A program made the translations under genes and the position numbers. From Planoprotostelium fungivorum (lineage: Eukaryota; Evosea; Variosea; Cavosteliida; Cavosteliaceae), in the NCBI GenBank assembly GCA_003024175.1, contig MDYQ01000045.1:1-64000 (forward strand): a stretch of 64,000 nucleotides of DNA, in the 5' to 3' direction. How positions within the stretch are numbered: position 1 is the stretch's first letter; the number at the start of each line of letters is the position of its first letter. The notes below the pieces were generated by a model. That model did no database searches and had not been told where the DNA came from. It saw nothing but the letters and a program-made list of their open reading frames with translations. This document shows, piece after piece, positions 13,966 to 25,546 of this stretch.

Positions 13966-16900
13966 ATGAGTGGCCTCAAATTCTTCATCTTCTTAGCTCT
14001 TTTGATTTCGAGTGAGGCTGAGACCATCCAAATACAACTGCACGATCGGGAGCTCATTCCTGCTCAATGCAATCGCACAGCTGAGACATTCGAACTCGGT
14101 GAGGGAAACTGACGCACTCACACTGATCCTTCCAGCTTTCGATCAGATCGACCGCGCCTGCTCAGATGCTTTTGTTTGGGGCAGACACTTTGGATCAGAT
14201 GCCGCCGACCTAAGCTGGAATGGTTCGAAACCCCTCTCATCTCTACACCTGATTCAACAGAGCTCGGATGTATCGTCCTCCGTCACCATCAATAATGTGG
14301 TTCGGGTGCGAAGATCATGATTCCAAATTCTAAAGGAAACAGATCTCTTTCGAATCATTCGTCTTCGATTCTGGTATGGTCAAAACAGATGCTGCAGACA
14401 TCACCTTCCGATCGACACAAATGGACTCGACCGACTTGATGCTGGGCGGTCCAGAGGTTATCTTACAGATTTTTGACTCAACTGTCGGTAGTCTTTCTTT
14501 CAGTGGATCCATCTCTTGCTCTGGTGAGTTCATTTTCTGCGATCCAGCTAATGATCCAACTCAAGATGTTGCCATCTATAATTCCACTCTCCTTCGAACA
14601 GATGCAGAATGGCCGTGCGACGTCGCATTAGAAGATGTGCACCTGGATGATGTTTCCATCTCATCTGATTCCATCTCGGTCGGAGCCTCGAACGGTTCTC
14701 GTTCCACTTTCACCTCTTCCTCTCTCGCTGTCCTCGATGGAGGAAGCATCGTCATCGATCGTGCAACTTTCCATGGTCTGAAGAGAGACTATGTGGTCTC
14801 GGCGGGGTCTCTATCTAACATCAAGATCTTGGAAAGCTCTTTCGAAGACATCAGTCATCCGAGTGGTGTTGTCATCACATCATACGGCTACGTCGAGAGT
14901 GAGCCGAGATCCCCACTCCCTCCTTATTTTTTATTCCTTGACACGAAATAGTTGAATCGTCTACATTTTCCAATTGCAGCGTGCAACTCGTGCAGAGCCA
15001 GACCCTCACCATTCGAAATGGAACTATTCTGAACAACGAGGCGCCTTCATCGTCTCTCATGATCACCGACGTGGTCAGTGTGGAGGATGTCTATTTCTCG
15101 AATAATCAGGCCCAAGATTCGACACTGAGTGAGTTACCATCTGTCATCTAAGAAGATTCACCGTACAACAGAGGCAAGAAAAATTCGCTCGACCCACAAC
15201 ATCTTTGTGAATAACCGTGGCGGTCGAGGTGCTGTATTTTACGTAACATCTGGTATGCAAGGTGAGCACCTGTCCACATGGACACGTGCTGATCAAGATG
15301 AAAGATGAAGGAAGCTTGTACTCCTCCAACGAGGCTATGACAGAGGGAGGATGTATCTATTCAGATGACGATGCCACCGTGTCTCTCTCCAACTGCACAT
15401 TCCAGCAGAATCTCGCATCTAACGGTGACGGTACATGTTCATCCTCTGCCTTTCGATTGATTCTCCTCTAGCTCTCTCAGTGGGCCACTTGGAGATCTAC
15501 AACTGTTCCTTTATCGGTCACCACGGCGATTCAGATAGCACCGCCGTCATTTCGAGTCGAGGAAACGTTCAAGTTGAAAATTCACTCTTTCGGGATGGTG
15601 ATCGAACGGCCATCGAGGCTGGATTTGGCGGTCGATTTCTCATTCGAAATTCAAATTTCACAAACATTCACATTACGGGTGATCACTCCATCATCGAGAC
15701 ATCGAGCGATGCAACCGTCGACAACTGTGTTTTTCAAGGAAATTCCGCCGCAAGTGAGATCTCTTGACAGAATTGATGTGAGATGAACTGTCCACAGATA
15801 TGATTCATGCCATCCGTGCTGACGTGACATCGACATCTTTCATCGATAATCGTTTGAACGAAATCTCTGCAGGTGTGATACAATCGACCGGTGATCACTG
15901 ATTGTGTTCAGAAGTCGTTTTAGAGGAAGATATGGCTCATGATGTAGAGAAGAGGGCCAGCGGAATAGGAAGTGTCGGGTACAATTCTCCGACAACAACA
16001 GAAGCCCAGACCACAACAACAGTTCAGACAACCAATTACCCATTCACATTATGGGCTCAGACGACCACCGAGATGTACACAACGACAGAAGCCCAAACTA
16101 CTACAGAAGCTCAGACTACCTCAGAGGCGCAGACTACCACAGAGGCGTACACCACCACAGAGGCTCAAACGAGCACGGAAGCTCAGACTACAACAGAGAT
16201 ATATACCACATCCGAGGCTGAGACCACCACGGAAATGTGGACTAGCACTGAAGCTCAGACGAGCACAGAAGCTCAAACAACTACTGAAGCTCAGACGAGC
16301 ACAGAAGCTCAAACAACTACTGAAGCTTATACAACGACTGAGGCCCAGACTACAACTGAAGCGCAGAGTACAACCGAGGCGTACACTACCACCGAAATTC
16401 AGACTACAACTGAGGCGTACACCACTACGGAGGCACAGACAACCACGGAAGCTCAGACTTCTACTGAAATGTACACAACATCTGAGGCTGAGACCACCAC
16501 TGAGATGTACACATCCACTGAGGCTCAAACGAGCACTGAAGTCTTCACCACAACTGAAGCACAGACCTCAACAGAGGCATACACAACGACAGAAGTACAG
16601 ACCACTACAGAAATCTGGACGTCCACAGAATTACAGACCACAACTGAGATGTACACATCGACTGAAGCTGAAACGAGCACCGAGGCCTACACGACGACTG
16701 AGGCTGAAACCACCACGGATATGTACACGACTTCAGCAGCAGAGACGACCACTGAGATGTACACAACCACTGAAGCTGAGACTTCAACGGAGGTATACAC
16801 CACCACTGAGGGACAGACGAGCACTGAGATGTACACCACGACCGAGGCTGAGACGACCTCAGAGGCACAGACAACAACAGAAGCTGAAACTACCACTGAG

Positions 16901-19900
16901 ATATACACTACGACTGAAGACCAAACCACTACGGAGATATACACGACAACCGAGGCAGAGACCACCACAGAGATATACACTACAACTGAGGGACAGACGA
17001 GCACTGAGATGTACATGACAACTGAGGCGGAGAGCACCACCGAAGCGTACACGACAACAGAAGCCGAGACCACCACTGAGATATACACTACGACTGAGGA
17101 CCAAACCACTACGGAGATGTACACCACGACCGAGGCGGAGACATCCACTGAAATGTGGACCAGTACAGAAGATCAGACTACGACAGTGCAAGAGACCACT
17201 ACAGAAGCCCAAACTACCGCGCCAGTCGATCCTTGCGATCTACAAGTCAGTACAGCCAGTTACGGTACCATCCAGCAAGGTGATACACGTCAGCAAGTCA
17301 GAATGTGACAATCTTCAGCTTTTGATGATTTGATGAAGAACTGCTTTGCCACAAACGCAACCATCACCTCTCTCATCACAACCGATGAAATGGCAAGCTT
17401 GAATTACAACGGTTACATACGTAACTTCAACTTGAAGGGTTCCGTACAGTCAAAATTGACCATCTCTGGCATCGAGCGGGTGAGCGTATTCACATCGTTG
17501 ACTCTGATGTCCCAAAAGGTATCCATTGTAGATTGCAATTGGGACAGAGGTAGTCTCTCCACCGATGCTATTCGGCTCGTTGTAGATTCGAGTGACGTGT
17601 CGTCCGTCTCTTTATCTGTGCAGGGATCAGGATTGTACGTCTCTTTTCAGAATTCGATGCTGTACAATTCGAACTTAACGGTCACACCAAAGTGTACAGG
17701 TGATGAATTCATATATCCATGAAATTCCTCTGACGTTCCACTCAGGTGTCTCCTTCACCAACTCCTCCCTCAGTGCCACAGACTTGAATGCCAATTGTGA
17801 CGTAAACTTCCAATCTGTGTCGTTCTACAACGCACAAATCAACGTAACGAATGCGGGGCTATATTCGGTCAGTCCCAACGGTCCATCTACATACCAGAAC
17901 GTAGCATTGCATGTCACAGCGGGTACCCTATCTGTCCGCGGAGCATCTTTCAATGGATCTGTATCCATGACTACACAAGGCGGAGACATCATTTTAGTCG
18001 ACACGATCGTCGACAATGCTGAATCCAGTGACGTCTTACTGAAAACGGACGGAAATCTATCGGCCTACAATTGTAACTTTACAAGCAGCCACGCCAATGG
18101 TGAATCATCCACGAATTTCAGATGCTCATCCTCTCCTCAGGCATCATCTTGGCTACCAATGTCAGTCTACAACGCTGCGTCTTCTCTTCCAACCGCATCT
18201 CTGGTCAAAACCCTTCCGGTGAATCTCTTCGACTCCTCCCTTCGCTGAAACAAGGTAGAGGTGCGATGGACCAACCGTGGAGCAGTCTCTCATTCAAGCT
18301 TCTCCTCGTCCATTCAAACCAAGAGAATGACTCTGTATCAGTCCCAAACGTACCAATACGCTCTATCTTCGAGCGGTAGCGGAGTCGTCACAAATACCTC
18401 CTTCGTGTACGACACCACCCCCATCAGCGTCGTTCAAGGTGACATCATCACTCGTCATCCTACTGTTGTTATGGTCACCAACTCAACACAGGAGAATTTC
18501 ACATCGACGATTCCACCTTCTCTGTGAGTGGAGATATATTGGTGGATCTGGATTCATCTGGAGAGATCCAACTGTACACGAGCGACTCTCGGTTCTTCTG
18601 CTCTCTTCAGTCGAATTCATCAAAGAACCACATCTATCTCACCGATGTGTGTAACGGAACGATGGTCACACGAGATCAGTACGATTGCTCTCAGTCTGTC
18701 TGCTTGTACAAGAACACCATGGCAACCACCAGCAGTACATTCTCCAGCTCTCCGACCACTACGAAACCTCTCATGAGTTCCAGCAGCTCGACCAGCTCAG
18801 TCTACAGCTACAACTCCACCACTTCATCTACAACGAGCTCACCCTCTTCCTCTCCCATCTCAGACTCTCAGGCAGGCCAGCAAATGCAAGTCATTGCAGC
18901 TACAAACAAGACAGTGTCTGCCGACGCCGTGTACACTGTGATGGCACAGCTGTTCTCGAACAAGACATCGTCCAATCCCATCAGCATCAGCGCACCTTCT
19001 CTCTCCCTCACCGCTTACGATTTCACGAGATCCACTCTGAACTCTACCGTCGTGCAGATCCAAACGAACTCGAAGGACAAGACGAACGGAGCTACCGCTG
19101 CCATCTCTCTTTCTCTCTTGAACGCTTTGAGTTCAGATCGAGCATCGAGCGGGCAGCCTGCCCCGGCCGTCATCGTCTTCATGCAATTCAGATATCACAG
19201 CGGAGGCTTCGCAGCTGCGGCTCCATCCAACTTATCTGCTGGCGTCTACGGTTATCCGTGACAGACGTAGACGGCAGCGTCGTAGAGGTGGGTCACGTGA
19301 TACAGATTTGAAATGACGCAATATGGCAGGTGTCAAATACGAAGGAGAAGATCAGAATCGTCATGCCGACCGAAAATATCCGATCCATCGATGAACTGAT
19401 GGCAGTGGGATGCTTGTTCTACAACGAGACGATCGATTCGTGGAGGAACGATGGCTGTGACACGGAACGCAACGTGACGAGCTTTGAGGTCACTTGTCTG
19501 TGCGATCACCTCACAAATTTTACGGTAGGAAGTCCACCGATAGCGAGTGGAACGGTTGTAGATGGTTTGAACTCCAAGTCAGCATCGCCCTCTCCTACCT
19601 TCACCATTCCCATCATCATCGGCGATCTATTTTTAGATCACACGACATGCATTGACATCGTGTCAGGTATTGTGGCGGGTGTCATCGTTCTCGCCGTGGT
19701 GGTGATCATCATCGTGTACATACATCACATTGAAGAAGAGAAGATCAGAATCGAGGGTGAGAAATGAAATCACATGTTAAATGATTTAATCTCTGACAGG
19801 TCGAGATGAACGAGATATCCTTAGATACAGTGGATGCCACCGTGAGTCGATCACATTGGCGCGACGTAATTGACATCTGACAGACGTTCGTTACGCTGGG

Positions 19901-20679
19901 GGAGAAATTGGGAGAGGGTAGATATTCCATTGTCTACAGGGGATTACAATCTGGTATCACACACGTAGCTGTCAAGAAGATGTCGAGAGAAGGAGACAAG
20001 AGAAGGATTCACAATGAAGTCTCTGTATTGAAGGTGAAGTGTCGACGTCGACATAGATCTGACGTGTACAGTCTCTGCATCATCCCAACGTCGTCCAATA
20101 TCTGTCACACTACAACGATCACGGTGGTACATCGCAGGCGCCTGAGGTCATCCGTCGAAGAGAGTACAGCTTCGCATCTGACATCTGGTCCTTCGGAGTT
20201 CTCTTCTGGTGTGTTTGATCTCTTCACACTTTGCTGTTATGTTTTGCTATTTTATTCTTTCATTTACGAATCGAACAGGGAAGTGATGAACGACGGGCAG
20301 ATACCGTACAATCGAATGAGTGATCAAGAGGTGAACAAGTGTCGATGGTGATCAATCTGTCTGATTCAATAACAGATGAGAGACTATGTGATGAACGGAG
20401 GACGATTAGTCAGCAAAGGCGAGGAACCACACGTTCTCATCATGCAGAGATGGTGTGTCTTTCAACATCCTCTTTGTCTCTTGTTGACGTTGATTGTAGT
20501 TGGAACGAGAGAGAATGACGAGTAAAGAAATTGTAGAAGAGCTGCAGATGCACTGCCCCGATCGATCATGGTCCAAACGATTTATCAACAAAAAGTCTCA
20601 ACTCGATCTGAAATCCATTGAATCAGACAACATCTACCACTATTCACCTCACACAAAGACCTCTGAAGCACAAGTTTGA
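13966..20679 (+). CDS. Receptor 3: two beta-helix modules with Thr/Glu mucin repeat - GAIN/GPS - TM - internally deleted pseudokinase
   Basis: Third tandem paralogue. The start MSGLKFFIFLALLISSEAE is a signal peptide. Beta-helix module A (about 14140-15950) is followed by about 60 hexapeptide repeats of T[TS]TE[AIMV][QYE] (16051-17175), then module B (about 17310-18710) with its Cys cap (RDQYDCSQSVC), a short Ser/Thr linker, GAIN, and GPS (about 19400-19530, CDHLTNFTVG, HL/T kept). One membrane helix lies at about 19665-19735. The kinase domain keeps GEGRYSIV and VAVKK, but the exon at 20075-20210 jumps in frame from SHYNDHGG to QAPEVIRRR, removing the HRD and DFG segments entirely. After the last intron the conserved splice pattern gives CWNERE and a stop at 20516-20518, while the homologous C-terminal tail (TSKEIVEEL) continues in another frame to 20679. 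The kinase lobe is therefore doubly damaged; the ectodomain looks intact. Confidence 0.8.
16051..17175 (+). repeat. 18-nt minisatellite encoding Thr/Glu hexapeptides in receptor 3
   Basis: About sixty tandem 18-base units encoding TTTEAQ-like hexapeptides with drift at residues 2, 5 and 6 (A/I/M/V and Q/Y/E/W). It forms a mucin-like, acidic spacer between the two beta-helix modules. Receptors 1 and 2 have nothing like it at this place. Open frames on the minus strand here are shadows. Confidence 0.9.
18854..19020 (+). repeat. Near-identical GAIN segment shared with receptor 2 (copy in receptor 3)
   Basis: Partner of 11615-11781: 164 of 167 bases identical. A further 28 identical bases follow after a short diverged gap. 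Confidence 0.85.
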
Positions 20680-20979
20680 TGCAGATCATGCGACGTCCGC
20701 GTCTTTTCTCTTGCATCTGAATCTTTCAATCGCATTGACCTCAAACTGATCTCAAGAATCAAAGTGTCTTTGTGACTTGCTGTTTGCGACTTCTCTGCGG
20801 GGAGATTCGAAATTCCTCTGTCTCCAAATTACGTAACTCGCACTTTGGCCCGAAATTGCAGAACTTCGCATCACGCACCAGCGACACCTCAGACGCCTCC
20901 ATCTGTACATAAAAAAGATAAATCGCAGAGGAAACTATCACCATCGTCGACGGCATCCACACACTCCTCTCTTTTCGAT
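20680..20979. other. Intergenic/5' region upstream of the MARCH6-like gene
   Basis: Three hundred bases with an open frame continuing upstream of the chosen MARCH6 start, but no ATG in that frame. It probably contains the promoter and 5' UTR. No repeats or RNA genes are seen. Confidence 0.45.
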
Positions 20980-23900
20980 ATGGAAGAGCCGCAGTTCAAT
21001 GTTGGAGATATGATCCGACGGAGGGAGCAACAGAGGGAACAACTCAGACAACGTCTACGACTTCGCGCTCAACAGCAGCAACCCACTATCGATGAAGGAG
21101 ATGGAGGACCACAAGACTCTTCGATCCACCCATTCCAGAACATACCTCTTCCTACAGTTCAGTCTGCCGTTATTCCACACCGATTAGAATCAAATATGAA
21201 TTCCAATCACGAAGACGAAGAGCTATGCCGGGTGTGTAGAAGTGGCAGAGAAGTCAACCGGCCTCTCTTCTTTCCTTGCCGCTGCAATGGAAGCATCAAG
21301 TACATCCATCAAGATTGTCTCATCACCTGGCTGTCCCATTCTGGCAAAGAGTTTTGTGAATTGTGTAAGACGAGATACACATTTACCCCCGGTGAGCTTC
21401 ACGATGATTGTCTTTTGATCTGATTCCCGTATCGTCGATTGATGACTCATTCTCTCGCAGTTTATGCAGAAGACACTCCTTCTCGTTTACCCTTCTCAGA
21501 ATTGGTGGCCGGAGGTCTCTTCCGTATGGCTCAGTGGGCTGGCATGTTCGTCCGTCTCATCATGGTTCTGTTCGTCTGGATGTGAGTCTAACGTCAACCG
21601 ATATCGTCTCCTCCATCTTCCATCGAATCACATCATCTCCATTCTGATATCACTCTACAGTATCATCATCCCGACTCTAACGGCATGGACCGTCCGTCTC
21701 TACCTCGGATCTTTCACCACCTTCCGTGATCTCTACGATCTGGTCACCGCCATCTCATTGAGAACCACCGTGGTGGATACCTTCTTTGGGCTGCTCCTGT
21801 GCGCCATCATGATTCTGTTGTCTCTCGCCCTTGGATCTCTCTTGGAGTACGTTCAATTGTACATGATCGAGACAGGGAGAGTGGCACCGGTGGACCCCGC
21901 AGCGGTGAGATATAGATGCCATGATAATCGAAATGACATTCTCTTCACATATGCGGTGCCTTGAACTACCTGAAACATTCCATATCAATATTATTCTGTT
22001 ATCTCGATCAGATCGTGAGAGAGAAATTGACCATTTTAACAGTTGGACCAAGGAGAAGGAAACATTGTACATTTTTTGGAAGAGATTTTACACTTGATCA
22101 ACGCACCCATACAGATCAACGAAGACGAAGACATCGAGATCATCTGTGAGAAATCATCGAAGCGTCACAATTGACCCTCCCCAGTCGGATACTCTGGACC
22201 TCTGACCGATCTATTTTGGCGCGCTTTTTACGCCTTACGTTGCACGGCAGGCTTTCTCGGTATCATCCTTCTCCTGCCCAAGACATTAGGCACCTTATTC
22301 TCCTCCGCGGTGAGTAAAAAAAGGCCGGGAGCGAGCGTCGATCTCACGATCCCAGCTCACTCAGCTTCCTCTGTGGTTTCCAGATCACTTCTCTCCCTTG
22401 TCCATTGTGGATAATTCTACAAATGGTAACGGAAATGAAGCCGTCAACATCATATTGGGATACGTCCTCTTAGCTTCACTGTCCTGTCTGTGGGCACTAC
22501 TGGCTTACGCTTGTTCGGAGAAGAGAGACGCGAGAAATAGCGCCATATCTCACTTGGCGGGAACGTTAGCCATGTTCAGTAAGGCTACCGTTTTATTATC
22601 CGTCGAAGCCATCGGTGAGTTTCTCTTTCAGATCATGATGACGATCGTGATGATGATGGTGACTGATCGTTCTAGTCTTTCCTCTGATGTGTGGATTTGC
22701 CATGGATCTATTCGTTCACGATCTCCTTCACGACGATGGCGACCCAGTCACTTCCGCCTGGAATTTCTTCGAAGCTTATCCCATCTTGTCTCTCGTCCTG
22801 TGAGTCACGAGATCGATACCCGTTCCCCGCCTTTTTTTCTCACCCCTCCAGACATTACCTCATGGGATTATTCTACATGCTCTACTTTGGACAATTGATT
22901 CGTATCATGAGAGAAGTGTTCAGAGAAGGCACTCTGTGGTTCTTCAGAACAACGAACGATCCAGACGTGGATCCATTACGCGAAGTCATGGAGGTGATCG
23001 CCTCGTTGTAGATGGACGTACTCACACGTACAGCATTCGGTTCTGAGGCACAGCTGGAGAATATCACTCACTGCCATGCTCTACATCTTCATCCTCTTGT
23101 TGGTTGTCAAAGCTCCCTCTTTCCTCTGCCGCACCGTATCCCCATTTTATTCTATTTTATTCTATTTTATTCCTTCACTCGATCAGTTCCTCCCATCATT
23201 TGGGACTTTCTCTCTCAGCTGGGCCTCGGACGGAATTGGAATTCCTATCGCATTTTCGATCAGTCAGATCCTCCTCCCTCTCATTTCAGACAGACACCGC
23301 TCCTTCAACGTTGTCAAGGTGATATGGATGTCAATCTGACACTTCTGACATTCGAAAGAACGTACTGAACGTATGGGTGCGAGTTTTCAGCAAGATATTC
23401 GATCTCGAAAGTTTCTTGTTACCTCCGCCCGCAGAGAGGCCCAGGGAAGAAGAGGTCACCATCGTCAAGCCTAATTTCTTCAAATTTCGGGTATCTACAA
23501 CGCGCCACTCTCGATTTCTCACCCCCTTCAGTTGACTCTCTTTGTCCTCTGTGGTTTCGTCAGCATGTCCATCATCAGTCTGTGTACCATCGTCATACCG
23601 AGTGAGTCCATCTACATCGTTGTAGACTGACGTAATTCAGCTTCCATCGGCCGTCTGACATCTTACCAATTGTCGGAGCCTTCGCTGAACGATTTCTACT
23701 GCTTCACGATCGGTGTCATCTTATTGTGGCTCAGTGCTACGCTCTGCCGCGTGTTATTCAACAGCTTGAACCGTGAAGGACAAGGCTTCAACGCTATGTT
23801 ACGATATCTCATCGTGGTAAGTCATCTATCTACACCATTGTAGATCCACAATCATCTAAATATATATGTAATATGATTTATAGATTTTCACTGACCATCT

Positions 23901-24764
23901 ACAGGGTTGTAAATGGATGGTCTTCCTCTTCTTCATGTTTTTCGTCATTCCTCTCTTATTCGGAATTCTACTGGAATCAGCCGTCATCATTCCACTGGCC
24001 ACACAACTGCACGAATCGGTCAATCGGTCTTACAACATGGATTGGTCTCTTGGTGTCGGCACCCTGAAGCTTTCATACGCTCTCATCATGTTCGAAGGCG
24101 TCAATGATAGGTGGAAAGAGAAGATAGAGAGGGTGATGATGATCATGATGATGATGATGGGCTGATGATGAGAACAGTTGAAGAGGGATGGAGTCATGGG
24201 ATTGGATTTGTCAAGAGCGATGAAGGAGATCGTGCTTCCAATCATGATACCCCTCTTGTATCTACTCACGGTGCCTTATCTCGTCGGACACATCGTCGCT
24301 CCATTCATTGGTATGTCATCCTCTCCTCTCGATCGCATTCATCACCAACACATGATCAACATGATCAACATCATCAACACCATCCACTACACATCATCAA
24401 CATCATCCACATCATCAACACCATCCACAACACATCATCAATATAGAACATCATCCACATCATCATCACAATCACATGATGAAAACGATGATGGTGATGG
24501 ACTGAAGAGATTCCAGCGTCGAGCGTAGAGACTCAGATCTGGTTCACACGGTACATCTACCTCATCTTCCTCGCCATCGCAACAACCTCCTTCATCTTCT
24601 TGATCATGATCACCTTCGTTCCTCGGTTCTATCAGTCCATCTATGACGACAGATACCTCGTGGGTCACAGACTCCACAACTTCCAGACGATAGAGAGACC
24701 TCCTGCACCTGCCATCACGATGGAGGCCGTTCAAGATGATGATCACGTTCGTGATGAAGAATAG
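20980..24764 (+). CDS. MARCH6: MARCH6/Doa10-type RING-CH E3 ubiquitin ligase of the ER
   Basis: Multi-spanning ubiquitin ligase of ER-associated degradation. After a charged N-terminus there is a RING-CH (C4HC3) domain at about 21224-21390 plus the next exon: CRVCRSG, FPCRCNGSIKYIHQDCL, WLSHSG, CELCKTRYTFTP, followed by PSRLPFSEL as in MARCH6 proteins. Many hydrophobic helices follow over some ten exons, and the C-terminus contains DDRYLVGHRLHNF, matching the conserved Doa10/MARCH6 tail. Two of its introns carry the full dyad described in the findings and two more carry half of it. I start at ATG 20980 (MEEPQFNVG), the first ATG of the open frame. The RING lies further from the N-terminus than in human MARCH6. 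The 3' end converges on the complexin-like gene with a 147-base gap. Confidence 0.9.
23610..23627 (+). repeat. Intronic dyad ATCTACA-TCGT-TGTAGAC
   Basis: In the 39-nt intron 23602-23640 of the MARCH6-like gene, directly followed by TGACGTAATTCAG. The dyad fills almost half the intron. Confidence 0.75.
23827..23844 (+). repeat. Intronic dyad ATCTACA-CCAT-TGTAGAT
   Basis: In the 89-nt intron 23816-23904 of the MARCH6-like gene. Seven-base arms with a diverged central CCAT. Confidence 0.75.
24337..24475 (+). repeat. ATC/CAACAT simple-sequence tract in a MARCH6-like intron
   Basis: A run of ATCAACATC, CATCCAC and related triplet-like units inside an intron near 24311-24529. This makes it the longest intron of the gene. 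It appears to be microsatellite expansion. Confidence 0.7.
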
Positions 24765-24911
24765 AAAGTCTTTCGAATGTCTTCTTTGTTCTTTTTGAAA
24801 AAAATTCGAGTTGTGGTAAACAGACTTGATCTTGATTGGGCTTGGATGAGATGATGGATGATGTAAAATCCAAGGGTATGTAACATGTTACATCGATTGC
24901 GGTTCTCTATT
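24765..24911. terminator. Convergent 3' intergenic region with two inverted repeats
   Basis: The gap between two convergent genes holds CTTGGAT...ATCCAAG (24841-24874) and the perfect 16-base palindrome ATGTAACATGTTACAT (24878-24893). They could help 3'-end formation of both transcripts; that function is inferred from position only. Confidence 0.35.
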
Positions 24912-25330
24912 TTATATTACAGTGCAACACCCTGATTTCTTTGGTGCACGATAATCATCATAATCGTTACTCAAAAGACCCTACGATCCATCAGCCGCCA
25001 TGCCGATATCATTCACGATCATCTCTCACCTCTTGTTCTGGATTAGACTTCCGTTGCAAACCGTACTTGTCTCTGATGGCATCGGCCCTCTTGGCCCTGT
25101 CTATCTTCTTCTTATCGACCGTTGGCTTCTTCGGCGGCTCCGGCTCTGGTTCAGGCTCTCGTTCGCGTTGAGAAGGTCTACACGACATCAGAACATGGCT
25201 TTCGAATCGCCCATCACTTTGCAGAGAACCACGAACTCTCTTCGTCTTCGTCTTTGAATGCACCGGTGACTTTACTGCTGACCATGCTCTTGGCAGCTCC
25301 AAAGGCCAATTTTGTCGATAGAGACACCAT
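24912..25330 (-). CDS. Complexin-like protein with C-terminal CaaX box
   Basis: Small three-exon gene encoding about 80 residues. Exon 1 reads MVSLSTKLAFGAAKSMVSSK followed by an acidic stretch. Exon 2 is basic, PEPPKKPTVDKKKIDRAKR then ADAIRDKYGLQRK, closely resembling the complexin central/accessory helix (IRDKYGIKKK in animal complexins). Exon 3 ends KKSGCCTVI, a CTVI CaaX box for prenylation, as in complexin 3/4. Complexins bind assembled SNARE complexes and clamp or promote membrane fusion; membrane anchoring by prenyl transfer is inferred. The exon 2 boundary uses the acceptor that restores frame (...CGAGAG); an earlier TAG acceptor would shift it. The stop lies within ATATAAAA, an AATAAA-like signal. 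Confidence 0.65.
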
Positions 25331-25423
25331 GATGAGGTGATATATGCGATGCTCCCGATGCGATGTTGACTCTGAATTTATTTTTTCAGAATTTTCAGAC
25401 GACACACCCGTGTCGTTGACCTG

Positions 25424-25439
25424 ATCTACAACAATGTAG
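25424..25439. repeat. Dyad ATCTACA-ACAA-TGTAG outside coding genes
   Basis: The only near-complete copy of the dyad found outside an intron of a recognised gene. It lies between the complexin-like start and the epoxide hydrolase stop and may belong to an unseen 5'-UTR intron. Confidence 0.5.
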
Positions 25440-25546
25440 CACGACCACCCTCTATAGAACCCTTCTCTGAGTTAGATGTGGCCTTCACGATGTCATTGTG
25501 TTGCCACAAATCAACAACATCTACACCAAGGTTTATCTGTTTGTGA

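Noticed and set aside
16121-17212. Several long open frames overlapping the receptor 3 repeat on both strands
   Set aside because: They are frame and antisense shadows of the Thr/Glu 18-base array; only the plus frame beginning at 15902 joins to the receptor's exons.
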